Below are positions 25,433 to 38,532 of a stretch of DNA of 64,000 bases, piece after piece (positions within the stretch are counted from its first letter, which is position 1; every line of letters starts with the position of its first letter). The position numbers were made by a program, and so were the translations under genes. The notes under the pieces were generated by a model, which was given only the letters and a program-made list of their open reading frames with translations, did no database searches and was not told the DNA's origin. The DNA lies in contig WBMW01003911.1 in assembly GCA_013396635.1 (NCBI GenBank), positions 729,724-793,723 on the forward strand, written 5' to 3'. The stretch comes from Penelope pileata. Taxonomy: Eukaryota > Chordata > Aves > Galliformes > Cracidae.

Positions 25433-27943
25433 CTAGCAACAAAGGAAGACAGCTGAAGTTCATACCATTAAAGTTATTAAAAAAAAAAAAGTCATCTTAG
25501 AATGAATCTGTAAGAAATAGCCGATTCAAAAAAAGTAAGTAGAAAATGCAAATATCTCAGCAGAATTTTTTAACTGAAATTCAAAATGGTTTTTGCAAGC
25601 AAACGTGGATCACAGGCTAAAATTTTGGGTGGTTCACATCAGAAAAATTGGTTTTGTTTTCCATGCAATAACTCAATTTTTCTTCTAATCATTGCTGTTA
25701 AAGCATGTTAGTATATCTAGGGTTCCTTCACATGAAATTGATTTCTACAGGCTTAGAAGAATTCTTGAATAAAATAAGGGAGACTGAAACAATTGCTTAG
25801 TCAGGTAACAAAAGGCAGAACGTTGCCTGTACCATCTAAATTAATTGGTTCAAAAAAAAAAAAGGAAAAAAACCAGAACACAGTGACTGAATACACGTGC
25901 ACATATTTCTATTCAGGTATAACTGGCAGAAAAATTTCAAATAGTATAATACATTCTCTTCAGTGTATTTACTTCTGATAAAACTTGTACAGCTAACAAA
26001 AACAGAAAAGTAAGGCACCTGGGTACACTCCCAAGAAATACAGCGCACACATAGGCAGACACCTCCTCACATCTTTCTTGCAGTGTCTCTCCAGTCCTCA
26101 GCAAGACTGAAAGATGAGTTTCATTACCAAGATGCACTCTGCCCTTGGTTTCCCTTAGACTGAAGGCTAGGCTGTGCTTCATAGGTAGGGCCGTTTCTCC
26201 ATGAGGAATAGGCTACAAACTGTGAGCATCTGCCAACAGTCTTTGGACACTCGTGGAACAACGCTGTCAAGAGCTAGATTTGTATTGGTAATGATGGTCA
26301 AAATTTTAAAAGGAGTAAACTAACCAGAAGCCATAGTACCAATAAAGAAAACAAAACTGTACCCGTAGTTTCCAACCTCAGTGAAAAACAAAAAGCAAAA
26401 GCAAACTTAGGCAGTCTGCATTTCAATAAATGCCTTTAGGACTTAAGTTTCTACATTGTTGTATCTCTTCTGCAAACAGTGCCTTCTCACTCTGCCCTGA
26501 AAGGCCTTCATTGTTCCCATCTCCAGCGTTTGCTACCTTAGTAGAAAATGTTATCCTGCATGCTACAACACGCATGGCTTCCATTCATCTCAGGATAAAT
26601 TGTTAGAAGATACCAATGTCCCAATTCGTGGGAAAATAACAAGCACAGCACATTGGGGTTTTAGCAGAATTTGAATCCAAGGATAAATTTAAGTAAGGTT
26701 GCAACAGATCATCACTTTAGTTTAGTTCTAAAGTTATTTGAACGTACATGATTAAGACTTAGTGAATGCAATGAAATAATTTGGATTATTTGGTAATATA
26801 AAGCTGCATTCTATTATGATTTTGAGCCATCAATTTGTTCAAAGAGTAATTTAAGCCAGAAAGCACCATTGACTTGTTAAGCACAAATGCTTAACAATGC
26901 TGTGGAGTTACAAAAACGAGAAAAATCTAAACAAGAAAAATCTATTTATTAGGTTATTTGTATGATTTTTATTTTTTTTTTAAATAATTGACAGGTCTAC
27001 CATGAATTAGTGTTGTGTCGTCCCTTGCATTAAAGAGACATAAATACATGAAAAAAATCAATAGTATTGGCCACAGGAAGGAGCACTGCATATTCCTCAA
27101 GAACATGATTAATCTCATAGGCAGAAAGAAACAGTAACGCTGCTTGCAAAGGGCAATATTCCCTCAGGCTGAATTTCCTCAGGAAAATAAGGATATTAGA
27201 CTAAAAGCTGCTAGATAAGAACAATAAATAAATGAGGACGCAGCGTCATGGACACAACCTTGTAGAGGAAGAAGAAATGAGCAGTACCCACTGTGTGATG
27301 CATTTTAATTTGAAGAGTTACTGAAAAGAGCAGCTGAAGGGCATTCCACACCTGGGCCACCTTACTGGCAGGGAAACCAGGAGAAGGGCTACAACTGGAA
27401 ATAACCGCTCACGTTAAGCCAGAGAGCTCCATTCATATGAGATCGTATCAGCAACTTAAGATTCCGATCCAATTTGGGATCTGAACAGTGCAGGCAGGTC
27501 TGGAAAAGCAACTTGTGCTCAATTATTGTCCCACTACACGCAACAGGAGTCCATGCAATAACGAGGAACTACACACAGGGGCGGATGCACGCTGGCGCTA
27601 CACAAAAAAGGTAGACAAAATGTTCTGAAAATTTAGGAATTTATCTGGATATAAATTTGGAAAACTAAGAATAATTCCTGGTTCGGGAGATTTAGTTTCT
27701 ACTTTTAATAAGAAAAACCTAAGCTACTGCAGTCATGGCAAATCCAATCACTAATATTATGTTAAAGAATGCATTTATGAACAACAGCTATTTACACCGT
27801 GGCAACTGCAAGTTTCTTGTGTGTCATCTATTCATCCTCTGAACACCTTAAAAGAAGAAACAGTTAGCAAGGATGCCTTCTAACAGTTTCAAGACTCACA
27901 TAAGAAATATTTTCAATACAAAGCAAGAAAGCAAGAACTGTAC
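25433..27943 (-). other. FAF1: FAF1 intron (2511 bp)
   Basis: AT-rich, with an A11-type run at about 25851-25875. No repeat element or exon recognised. Confidence 0.85.
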
Positions 27944-28080
27944 CTTGTATTACATTCAATACTTCATTAGACGATCGTTTTCCCATGATAATAAGGAAAA
28001 GTGGAAACTGATCTGTCTTCTGAGTTCGAATTGTTTGGGCTACAACACTCCCAAAGTGTCTGGTGCACATCGTCAGAAAC
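27944..28080 (-). CDS. FAF1: FAF1 coding exon, UAS domain part 3 (residues 423-469)
   Basis: This 137-nt exon completes Arg423 (AG+G), encodes 45 residues and supplies the first G of Gly469. The protein reads FLTMCTRHFGSVVAQTIRTQ, then KTDQFPLFLIIMGKRSSNEV and LNVIQ. The FPLFLII strand is preceded by the proline typical of the thioredoxin-like fold. Acceptor CCCCCTCGTAG follows a run of Gs on the plus strand (Cs in the transcript), so its pyrimidine tract is C-rich and unlike the T-rich ones at neighbouring exons. The donor is AAG/GTACAG. One residue differs clearly from mammals (CTRHFG for CNRHFG). Confidence 0.96.
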
Positions 28081-29359
28081 CTACGAGGGGGAAAAAACAG
28101 TTAATGTAGGGGAGCTGGTTTTAAAGTTAGTAGCTAAAAAGTAATTATGCTAAATTCAGCAGTTTAATTGATGCTTTCTTGCTATCTACTGTTAAACATT
28201 TCTGCATTCAATTCTAGAGCTCTTTATACCTTTTTATGATTAAATTATGAAAATACTTACAGATATAGTAGACTACAGATTGTCTACATTGATACAATAA
28301 CTGGCAGAGAACGCGATTTATCTGATGAAGAATCCCATTTTCTGTTACAACGCTCTGCAAGCTGCAATTCAAAACTAATCCCATCCCGAAAAAAGATCAA
28401 GCTAAATGAATTGTTAAAAACTTCTGAAGAGGAACTAAGTAAAGATGTTACCTAGTAAACATGAAGACGTATACAAATAGTATCATTTCACATGAAAGCA
28501 TGACTTAACAACGAAAGATCAAGAAAACGTTTTTATCAGTCAGAGCATTAAAACAGAGCGCTTCAGAATTGCCTTTTCTTTTGTACCAGTGCCCTGCCAG
28601 TGGCATACTTAGCAGCGTGGTCTAAAAACAATAATTCTAAGCTTTTGACCAAAAAAAGCTCTCAGATATTAGCATACAGAAGTCTAGCATTAGTATTCTT
28701 AACACGATCTTGAATAAATGAAAAAACTGATAAAGCTTTTCTCTTCCATTAGAGGACTGTTTGAAATTAGCATTTCTTTCAAGAGAAAAGGGTAGCTTAT
28801 GATATGTTTTCAGATCTGATGGTAAAAAGTAAATGTCATAATAATAATGAATTATGAAAGACCAAATGCAAATATAGAATGCTTTAATAAGATCCAATTT
28901 AATAAAGTCTGTAAAAATAATGGACTTTTAATAACATGGGTCACAAAAGGCAAAACAGTGGAAATTCTGAGGACTAGCCACTAGTACAGGCTTATTAATT
29001 CTTAATTATGTTCATGAAAGGCAACTTAAATCATGTGTTTTCTTATGCCTTATGATAATATTTTAGGTAACAACTACTCTGAAATGTATGCTCTAACTGA
29101 AGAGCAAAGTCCTGTTGTCACATGCATTAGAAGCCACATCTATTTGAGAAGACAAACTGCATTAAACGTCACGCGCTTTAAGCCATTTCTTCTCAAAAGA
29201 TACTGAAAAGATTCAAAAATTTATATATTTTTTAATCAACACATGTCTAAAAATCTCTAAAAACTGGGAAGTCTGATGAGTACAACACTGGGCTTGTTCA
29301 AGGCACCTGAAGTACAAAAAAGCCCTCCAACTCCATTTTGGAGCATAACTACGGCCACA

Positions 29360-29432
29360 GCTGGAGGGAGGAGCAGCCTGACTCAATGATCTCTAGGGGT
29401 CCCTTCCAACCCCTACAATTCTGTGATTCTGA
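29360..29432 (+). mobile_element. CR1 3' tail fragment (first of a tandem pair)
   Basis: TCAATGATCTCTAGGGGTCC followed by CTTCCAACCCCTACAATTCTGTGATTCT is the usual CR1 3' end with its short terminal repeat. Only about 70 bp are present. The left limit is approximate. Confidence 0.85.
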
Positions 29433-29530
29433 TCTAGTGGGAGGCAACCCTGCCCACGGCAGGGCATTGGAACTGGATGGGCTTTAAGGTCCATTCCAAG
29501 CCAACCATTCTGTGATTCTGTGATTCTATC
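29433..29530 (+). mobile_element. CR1 3' tail fragment (second of a tandem pair)
   Basis: A second CR1 tail of a different subfamily type directly follows the first: GGGCTTTAAGGTCCATTCCA followed by AGCCAACCATTCTGTGATTC, with two TGTGATTC terminal units. Confidence 0.85.
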
Positions 29531-31257
29531 AAGCACGGGTAGCCAGCGAGTACTTCAAAGCCATGAATGCCACTGGCAGATATCCTTCCCTGCCTCCTCG
29601 AGTCTCCATCTTTTGAGACTCAGAACTACCAAAACAGATCCTGCTCACTGAAACTAAGCAGGACCCCACGCATCTGCTGAACTAAAATACAGTAAAGCCA
29701 ATAAAAACGTGAGGGCAGCTCGGTGATGCAGAACCACAGAATGTAGAACCAGAGGTGTAACACTGAATGAAGAGATACCAGCAGCCATCTCCAACACCTG
29801 CACCGCGTCACTCCTGCTCACCAGGCAGCACTCGCTATGCGAGTGCCCAGCCACTGCTCACAGCACCTCTTCCTTTCAGTCTGCTAGATGGGTAGGAACT
29901 GAATTTTCATTCATGATATCCACTCAGTTTTTCTTATGTCTTTTCATAGATTTTGCAACTACTTAATTTTGCCCTTTATTTCTTTTCAGCCCTTCCTGAT
30001 TCTGTAATTACTGAACTTTTTTCTTTCTTCCATATCCACATTTAGCAAAAAATCTTCTTCATGCCGATATTTCCTACCTTCAGAAATACGTGAGTAGGAC
30101 CAAAACAAGTTGGTGCCATAACCGAAAGTGTACATCACTTACAAGGGGTTTTCTTACTTTCAGATGACTGAATCTAAATAGAAGCCTGCCAGATCCTCCA
30201 GGGGCACCTCCAAAGTGCAGGTGTCACCGTGAGCAGGGCTGGTGTCCGCCCCACGCCGCTCACCGTGACCTCCAACCAAAGTGGGAACAGAGGAACGCTG
30301 CCAGAAAGGGAGGGCAAGGGCACCCTACTGGGCCTTTCATTTTTAAATTATAAAAATGTTCAAGGAGAGAGAAGTAGGAAAAAAGCAAAAAGCATTTTAT
30401 GAAGGAAAAAAACATTTAAAAAAAAATCTCTTGAAAGAGAAAAAATTACAAGAGTAGAAGTCATCCAGAAAAGTAATAGTTTCGTCAGACAGCATCATTC
30501 CTTTTACTTCTTCTGTGACTCACCAGCACTGAAATCAGCAGTTATTAAAAGGCTACAAAGTAAACACGGCCCCTGGTCATGACCAGAAAACACAAAAACC
30601 AACCCTAAAAAAATATATAACAAATTTAATTCCTTAACTGTAGGTCAAATTGGTATCAATTCTTAGATACAGCTCTCCCCTTGGTTAAAAGCAGCACATA
30701 GGAAAACTCACTCTGGGGAGGTGGAGGTGCTCACCCGGGGGCTGCTGCCAGCTGCACTGCGGTTCCCCCACGCACAGCCTGCGGCAGCCCCGGACACAGC
30801 TCTCACGCTTGTTGCACTTCCTACACAAGTTTCCCAGACACGACCATCATCATATCCTGACAGCTAACACAGACAAATTGTACTGAAACACATTCCTGGC
30901 ATCTTGTAATTGTATCATTAAATGCAATTTATTTAACATTACTTTTTAAAAGCTTCTACAGTGGCAATTATTGAAAAAAAACAGCTTTAAAAATCCACTG
31001 AAAAAAGTTTAAAATATTACCGAGCCTCAAAACCAAAGGGAACACTTGTTACATCTGAGGTCTATGGTCTACAGTAGCTCCTGATCTTGGATATGCTGCA
31101 TAGAGTGACACAAATGCTTGGGTTTAGCGATAATGTGGTTTTTGTGCCAACATGTAGCTTTCATTTTTAAGAACAGAAGTGGCCACCTTTGGCCACAGTG
31201 CTCACTGTCAGAAGCGCTACGTTAGACATCCAGATTTCTGTCTCTGGGATGCTTCTG

Positions 31258-31513
31258 ATCTCTGTGACACTTATAAATGTCTAACGGGTGGGAGTCAAGT
31301 GGATGGGGCCAGGCTCTTTTCAGTGGTGCCCAGAGACAAGACAAGGGGAATGGGCACAAAACAGAACACAGGGAGCTCCATATGAACATGAGGATAAAGT
31401 TCCTTACTGTGAAGGGTGACAGCACGGGAACAGGCTGCCCAGACTGGTGATGGAGTCACCTCTCTGGAGATACTAAAACCCTGCCTGGACGCTTTCCTGT
31501 GCCCTGCACTGCA
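31258..31513 (+). mobile_element. CR1 fragment lacking its terminal tail
   Basis: Contains CCAGGCTCTTTTCAGTGGTG, then GGAACAGGCTGCCCAGACTG and TGGAGATACTAAAACCCTGC, in the order of the CR1 ORF2 end in sense orientation. The final repeat tail is not seen after about 31513. Confidence 0.85.
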
Positions 31514-32744
31514 CCAGAGATGTCTTTTGCTACAACACCTCATCCTGATGTCAGGCTCAAAAAGCAGCAGCAGGACAACATCTGGTAACTTCTTCTAAAA
31601 TATCCATTCCCTATCAGTCTGAACCAATGTTCAGCCCACATCTCAGATGATACTGGCTGGAAAAAGTGGGATTTATCTATGGCCAGATGCTTCCCAAGAC
31701 ATACCTTGCTTTTTAGAAACTTCAAAACTTCAGAAATGGCTGTGAAAAAGCTGTGGCTTCTTTCTTGAGTATGAGGAAAACAATGATGAATATTAAATAT
31801 GCAATGTTCCTGATTATTTTTTATAATAATTATGCACCGTGCAAAGTCAACATAAGACTCATTAAAATGTTAATGTAAAAATAACAATTTTGTATTAGGT
31901 ATTTACATTAAAAATAAAAAGGAAAACTTGAGGTCAGGAAATGGTGTATTTGAATAAGTTTGCTATCTGCAGTCCTCATGCTACAGAGTTAATGTCTTCC
32001 CCATGCGGGGAGGGTCAGAGCTGTTGATTCAAACTCAAGGGATGATTAGCAACAGACACAAGGTGTGGTCTAAAGATTTACAAAGCAGCCCGAATCAAAC
32101 GGTGTGGATATTCTCTTTAGTATCCACACGCTCCATATCCAGGGATTTAGATGTAAAAAACATGATTTTATCCTCTTTTTCTTTATGCAAGAGTAAAGCC
32201 TAGATGAGTGGATTATCCAACTCTTCATATAACATGGCAGATCTAATTTCATCCTGCCAGATTTAAACAGATTAGGCAAGTACCTGATAACCCTGTTGGG
32301 TCTAACATATGTCTAGCCAGAAACTCATTAACCTATCCTTTCAGGTAACAGTGACACCAGAAAAAATTACTGGTGAAAGTATAAATGAAATATATCTCCA
32401 CCCATATCTCAGATGCTGTGCTAAGAATGGGAGACAAAGAGCACACTTGCTTTTCAGTGGTAGTTTTCATCAGTCTGTTGTAAAGAAAGACGTTACACGA
32501 TTTGCTACGGAACATCTATGACTGGTAGGTAGATTTACCAATAGCCTAATTAACAAGAGAGTACGTTAAGCTACTTTACACACGGTAGTAAAGTAGGAGG
32601 AGCTACAAGCACACTAAAAGTCAGTAAAAGACTTCAGAATAATCTCCAGAAATCAGAGAAACAACCTGACAAATTAAATGCAATTCAATAGAGCTGTTGA
32701 AACTCTCTGAGCAGGAGGAACAACTGTACAGATACAGAGCCAGA

Positions 32745-32987
32745 ATCGAGCAGTAAGGGAAGAAGAAAATTCATGACATGAAGGCAACATATTGGAGTGA
32801 GTAATCAGAAGCATGGTTTGCACAACACGAAATAATCCTCTTCCTGTATCTAGTACTGAGGACGCAGTTTTAGGCACCATACACCAGCAAAGACGTGGAC
32901 CAATTACAGGAGGACAATATAAAGCTTGCAGTAAGTATCCAAAAAGAATGATACAAGAAAATGCTGCAAGAATCAGGGTTGCTTAGA

Positions 32988-33027
<40 letters not shown>

Positions 33028-33245
33028 GGAAAACACAGTGGCACTTTTGAAGTCCAAAAAACAGCAGCAGAAAGAAAGAGCATCTCTCGTTATCTACTGA
33101 GTGGGCCAAGATACAATTGTCACTGATTGCTGCAAGAGAAACTTAGGTTAAATATTAGTGAGAACCGCCTAAAGGCAGGGAAAGCAGAGTACTGGAACTA
33201 GTTATGGAGAGATGCTGAGAGATCTCCCTTATATTGAAGATCAGA
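32745..33245 (+). mobile_element. Highly decayed CR1-type LINE interrupted by an A34 run
   Basis: Fragments match the ancient CR1 ORF2 end: TTTTAGGCACCATACACCAG with a following GACGTGGACCAATTACAGGAGG (32872-32911), then GCTTAGACTT before the A run, then CTTAGGTTAAATATTAGTGA and TACTGGAACTAG (about 33143-33201). The order and orientation agree with CR1, the divergence is high, and the limits are approximate. Confidence 0.55.
32991..33024. repeat. A34 mononucleotide run
   Basis: Thirty-four consecutive A lie within the decayed CR1, at about the place where CR1 normally has an A/G-rich GAAAAGAGAAGA-like segment. Confidence 0.9.
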
Positions 33246-36200
33246 TCTGACAGCCGTGGGTCAGGAACGACGTGGTACAGCTGAGCCTTCTGGCCAGGTA
33301 CGGAGCAGCCGCTGTTATCTGTGGCTCTCTCAGACCCCCTGACAGTCAGAGTGGTAACAAAGAGCAGAGTGGAGAGGTCAAAGCAGAGTCATCTTAGCCT
33401 GAAGAGGACAGACACCTGCACTTCTGCAGAGAGCTTTGTCCCCACCAGGCTCCCTGCAGCACCAAGGAGATTCAGTCATGCCTTTCAGCTGTATTTTAGT
33501 ACAAACGATTCTGACTCTGCCAGCTGGATGATTTCTTCCGATGGTTGCTTTAGACTGATAGAGACAGCTAAATTTCTCTACAGCTTCCATTCCATCTGGC
33601 ATTAGGCTTCACTGGTGCAGTTGTGGATTCTGGTATTTAAACGGACCCGTGAATGACTTCTTTCCCCTTTCCCAAGGCAGCCCAGCAGTCTGCCTTCTCT
33701 ACCTGTTCTTCTGCCTTCACTTCCCCCACAGGACGCTACAGAGTTTTATTCCTTCCCATTTTCTGTCCAACAAGTACAACACACCGTGCCATAGTCAGAG
33801 TACAGTGGGACAGAACTCGCATTAGGATTTGTTTTTATGATGGGAACTTAAAACATACGCTTACAAATGTATTCATCATTAATTTCTGGGGTTTCAGTAA
33901 TTTTTTCAGATGACCTTAAAGCATTTTTATAGGCATACAAAATGATGCAGTGAAGACCTTGATCAGAAAAACAGAGATTACGTTCTACTCAGAGCTGAAT
34001 ATTACAGAGACATCCGTATCTCATCAATCACAATCAAATTAAAATGCATTCTATACTGGTTTCTAGTTTTCCAAATTTGGACATTTTTAGATTACCAACA
34101 TGAAATTACCTTGAAGTACATAAATATTTAAAGAGGGATAGTTTACCTTTTCTAGCGGGTGTATAATAAACAGTTTAACCATCATCTACATACAGGCTGT
34201 TTTGTTCTCTATCTAAAGAGACAATCACCTTTTATCCTTATCCTTTTTTCTTCATTTCAGTGCTATTAGGAAACTATTCACAAGTGCAACCCTGAACAAT
34301 ACCATGCAGTAATTATGACTAGATGACAAAGAGATGTGAACAATTACTGAGCCCATTTTGAAACCCTACACTAATAAAGTCATTAGATGCTGCCCTTGCC
34401 ATGAGCCTTCGAAAGGCTTCTGAAGTTACAAGAACACACGGTATTGTTCGTTAGGACAATTGCTGTTGGCAGAATGCAAACCTTGAGTTAAACCATGCTG
34501 CAAATTGATCTTGACATTCTGTTAAGACCGCCACTAAAATCAAAAGCAAAGGAGAAAAGGAGAAAATGAGCGGGTGGGATGTAATCATGGAACAGAAGGG
34601 TTCCCTCCTCACCTTCTTTCCTCTTCCTCCTCAAAACAAGCCATACAGAAAATAACAAACTCGCCCGGCGTTTGAGAGCCTTTATTTTTAAAACATTAAT
34701 TAGACTTTTGACCTGTTTTTATGGACTGGCACTGTATTGCTATTGAAGTAAATTAAATAAAATATTGCAAAATACACTAGATAAGGTTTTCACACTGTTC
34801 TGTGAAACCTGTTAAGGCTTTGATACCCGAAGAACAAGCCAACAGTTTTGCAAGCAACATGTACAGAATCTGTGGCCACTCTTCAGGAGGCAGGGAGAAA
34901 TTAACTCACTAAGTCCAGCACCCTCAGACCCCACACCTGCAACATATTTGCTGAAGGATCAAATAGGATTGGGGAGCTAGAGCAGTATGCTCAACTGGTC
35001 TTCATCCAGGCATGCATCATTCAGTAGGTTAGTATCAAGGGTCAGCAACTGTGAATATGGCTAATTACTTGATGACAGAAATTGCAGGTGAAGACAACCT
35101 GCTGCTGAGAAGCACTGTGGTCAATTAACTCTTTCCTAAGCTTAAGCAAAATGAAAAACTATCATTTGAACATTACAACTAACAAGCACCTGTCATCAGA
35201 GCTGAGAAAGCTGGCAGCACCTTGAAATACAGCACCCAAGGGCAAAGACATCAAAAGCTGAAAAGCTGCTGGGAACATTCGAGGCATTGTTTTACAGTTT
35301 GGGCATTGCTTTGCTTGGCAAACATTATGTACTTTGGAGATCTGTTAATATTATGAGTAGTCTATATTTGTAAATGCTGTGTGTACAAGCATCAGAGCAT
35401 GTGTCGGCACGTATGTATTTATGTATTCATTATATACATGTACTGGATATAAATATATGAATTACATTAATATATATTAATGAATTAACAAAAATAATTA
35501 TACCCGTGCTTGCACACACATACACCTGCTATACACACACACAATTACTTTACAAGAATGGTGTTTAGTCGACTTCTTGAAGTCCTAAGATGCCAGGACT
35601 ACAGCTGCTCGTGTCCGGCACTGCTGCCCAGCTCTTGCAGTTGCTCGAGTTCTGCTGGAAACCCAAGGAAGTGCTTTGCCCACTCAGTGGCCCAACGCAG
35701 CTGGGGAGCTGCTGCAGCTCGGCCTAAAAGGTAGGGCCAGGAGTGCCCATGTTCCTGCTGGCAGACACCAGCACTGCTGCAGTGACGCCTCTCCTAACTG
35801 TGTGTCTGCTGTTTAGAGGGGCACGGTACTAAATCTTCATGAGGCAAGCAAGCGAAGCCAAAGAGTGATTGTTAAACTCAAGATTCATCCTAAACTGAAT
35901 GGAAAACAACAAGAAAGTAAAAGTTATACCTGTCATTTGTTTCTTCCCTTTCAGTTTCAAAAGACTTAAGCACAAACACTTTTTTAGGAGTCCATCTACA
36001 GTGCTCAAAGCCTGTCTTTTACCACTCACACTGAAGCATCCCTGCTGATTAAAGCAAATAAGCAAGCTGCGTCCCCTCTGCCTCAGTGCTGTGCATGCAC
36101 TAACGCCACTCTGACAGCACAAATAAGTTGCTCTTGGGCTACACTAATACACACACACAAAAAAAAAAACCCACAAAAACAACCAGCCCCAAAACTGTTC

Positions 36201-38377
36201 CTCTTGCTGTTTTCACACCCTTCAAGCAAAAAGCCACAGGCAACTGTATTTGTGGGGAAACAGAATATCCCAAGACCACTGCCACTGTGTCACATAATAA
36301 AAGCGTAGCAATTAAACAGAGGTACTGCATACTTATTTATGGGAATGCCTACAGTGCATTGGCACTTTCCAAAGAGCGGAGGAAGCATCATGCCCCCTCT
36401 GAAGAAATCACAGGAGTAGGATGTGACACTAAACACAAATGAGAAATTATTCTAATTCGAGCCAGCATGACTTGTTTACCCCTTACTATTTTTTGACCTC
36501 ACTGTTAATATGACAGTTTCTTTGTTGTTGTTGTTAATAGAAAGCAAAAAACGAAGGCTTAAAAACCCTATCGTAGTGCACAATCAGTGACTAGGTTCAT
36601 TGAGAACAGCTATAAAGCCTTAAACAAGCCCTTTATTTTGTGTTTTAAGTGTCATAAGGAGTTAATAGGACACAGCTGTACAGGCTCTTTCTAACAAGCA
36701 GCTTCTATCGCTTTGGTCACCACAGGTGTCTCTGTAACCTGCAAACTCTTATTACTAGTGTATCAAAGTTGTGCTACTTAATAGATTTCTTTAGTAAAAC
36801 ACAACAAAGCAATTACATGGCTGTTGATCGTCAGTCATAAAAAAACCCTCAAACACAGTTTTTCAAAAGAAACTACACTGCAATTTTTTGTCATTGTAAA
36901 ATAAAAGAAACTAGTGAATTAAATAGAAAACCAAACAATGGAACAGCAGGTAGTCAGCTGAACTTAGCCACTACAGATGGTTTAGAAATAGTGTTTCCTT
37001 CTACACCAAGTTGTGGGATAAAAGAAAAGGAGGAGGCTCCTTACTGCCAATGAATGGCAATACCAAAAGACTTAAGCAAGTTTCCCGGCTATGTACTTGG
37101 TCTCATGAAAGACCCTGCATGTTTCTTCTTCCTTTCTCTTTTTTTTCCTTTCCTGTTTGCTTTTTTGACAATCTGTAACTGTTTTCTAGAATAAATTAAA
37201 CTAGGAACATAACCCACACATTCACGCAATGGCAAAATGCAGAAGATCAAGCAAGGAATTCCTATGAATGTCATCTAAAAAGCGTATTATTAGATAAGGA
37301 GATTGTTCTCTTCTCCTCTGACCACTTTAGGTAAAGAAATACTAGCTATAATTTACATATTTAAGTATAGCAATGCATGAATGCTACACAGCAACAGCCA
37401 ATTTCTACCAAGTGGCAAGTAAAATAAACAAATATGTGCTTTTAGCTGCTCAGTAATCAGTGGAATTGTGTAAAAAATTGCATCCTCATCCCACACCAAA
37501 GCACTGTAGCATCTTTTGTTTACATGATAGAATAATAATTGTATAGTAATATACACAAAGCATTATCCTAGCAAGAAGTAGTCTTCTGTGCAAATAAAGG
37601 TGAGGAAATAACATCCAAGCAGAAAACCAAACAGGTCTGATTTCTAAATATAATCATAAAAATCATTATTTTCAGAAGACTATGATCAACTGATAAATAA
37701 CTAATGGAGAGAAATGTGCTAATACAAAGATTTGAAAATTTGTTGGTAACACCCAAAAAGAAGTAATAGGAGGTGGAATCTACAATTTTTTAATTCCTTT
37801 ACTCATCAGTAGCATTATGGCCTAAGACATAGGAGAGTTTTTATTAATAGTTTGTATTAAAACCTATTAAAATGTCTAAACACTACCAAAGGCATGTCCT
37901 GGAAGCAACTTGGAGTTCAAAAAAAGTTCATATGATTCACAAGCTTTACATTCTTTTGCATAATCTGTATTTAATATTAATTTACCCAATGAATGTTACT
38001 TTTAAAATAAGACTTTCATTAGCAGCAGTAGTTATTATTCCAAATGAGTCCTATTCCAGTTACACCTACACAATGCAGAGCCTTAGAGACACGTTTCTAG
38101 AACTACATTTACAAAATAAATTCTGAAACAAAAAAAAGAACTGTTTCATTGAACTATTCTTCCTATGCAGGAAGAAGGAGTCCACTTGTGATCAAAATAA
38201 TGAGGGTACAACTCTCAGTAAGCATTAGGCAGCAAAGCTTCATTGATCAGCTATGAACAAGCAAGTTACTAATTCAAATAAATACCAAGTAACAAAACAT
38301 TTAATAAACAGTGATGACACAGAGATAAGCTCTTCTTTGAGAGAAAGTCATGCACTTGCTGTCTGAGGAGTCCTTAC

Positions 38378-38532
38378 CTTGCTCTGTTTGCTTCTTTTGT
38401 CATGTCCCACGCCCAGGTTATGAAGTTCTGACTCAGATATGAGACGATGGATTCAGCACAGAGCATTTGCGAGCAGAAGACATTGGTCAGTACACTTTCA
38501 TCGTGGTGGAGGTAGATAGCAAGAAGCTTTCT
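38378..38532 (-). CDS. FAF1: FAF1 coding exon, UAS domain core (residues 372-423)
   Basis: This 155-nt exon starts in phase 0 and ends in phase 2. It encodes 51 residues plus AG of Arg423, beginning RKLLAIYLHHDESVLTNVFC, passing through SQMLCAESIVSYLSQNFITW and ending AWDMTKEANRA. This is the thioredoxin-like core of the UAS domain. The position of the redox motif in true thioredoxins is occupied by HHDESVLTNVFC, so no CXXC is present, as expected for a binding rather than a redox domain. The acceptor is CTTTTCAG and the donor AAG/GTAAGG. MTKEANR replaces the mammalian LTKDSNR, mild lineage divergence. Confidence 0.96.

Larger units (their letters stand above)
28081..38377 (-). other. FAF1: FAF1 intron (10297 bp)
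   Basis: Carries the densest group of CR1 fragments in the window (29.36-29.53, 31.26-31.51 and 32.75-33.25 kb). It also has GC-richer patches near 30.2, 30.75 and 35.6-35.8 kb in which I recognise nothing. No exon was seen. Confidence 0.85.
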
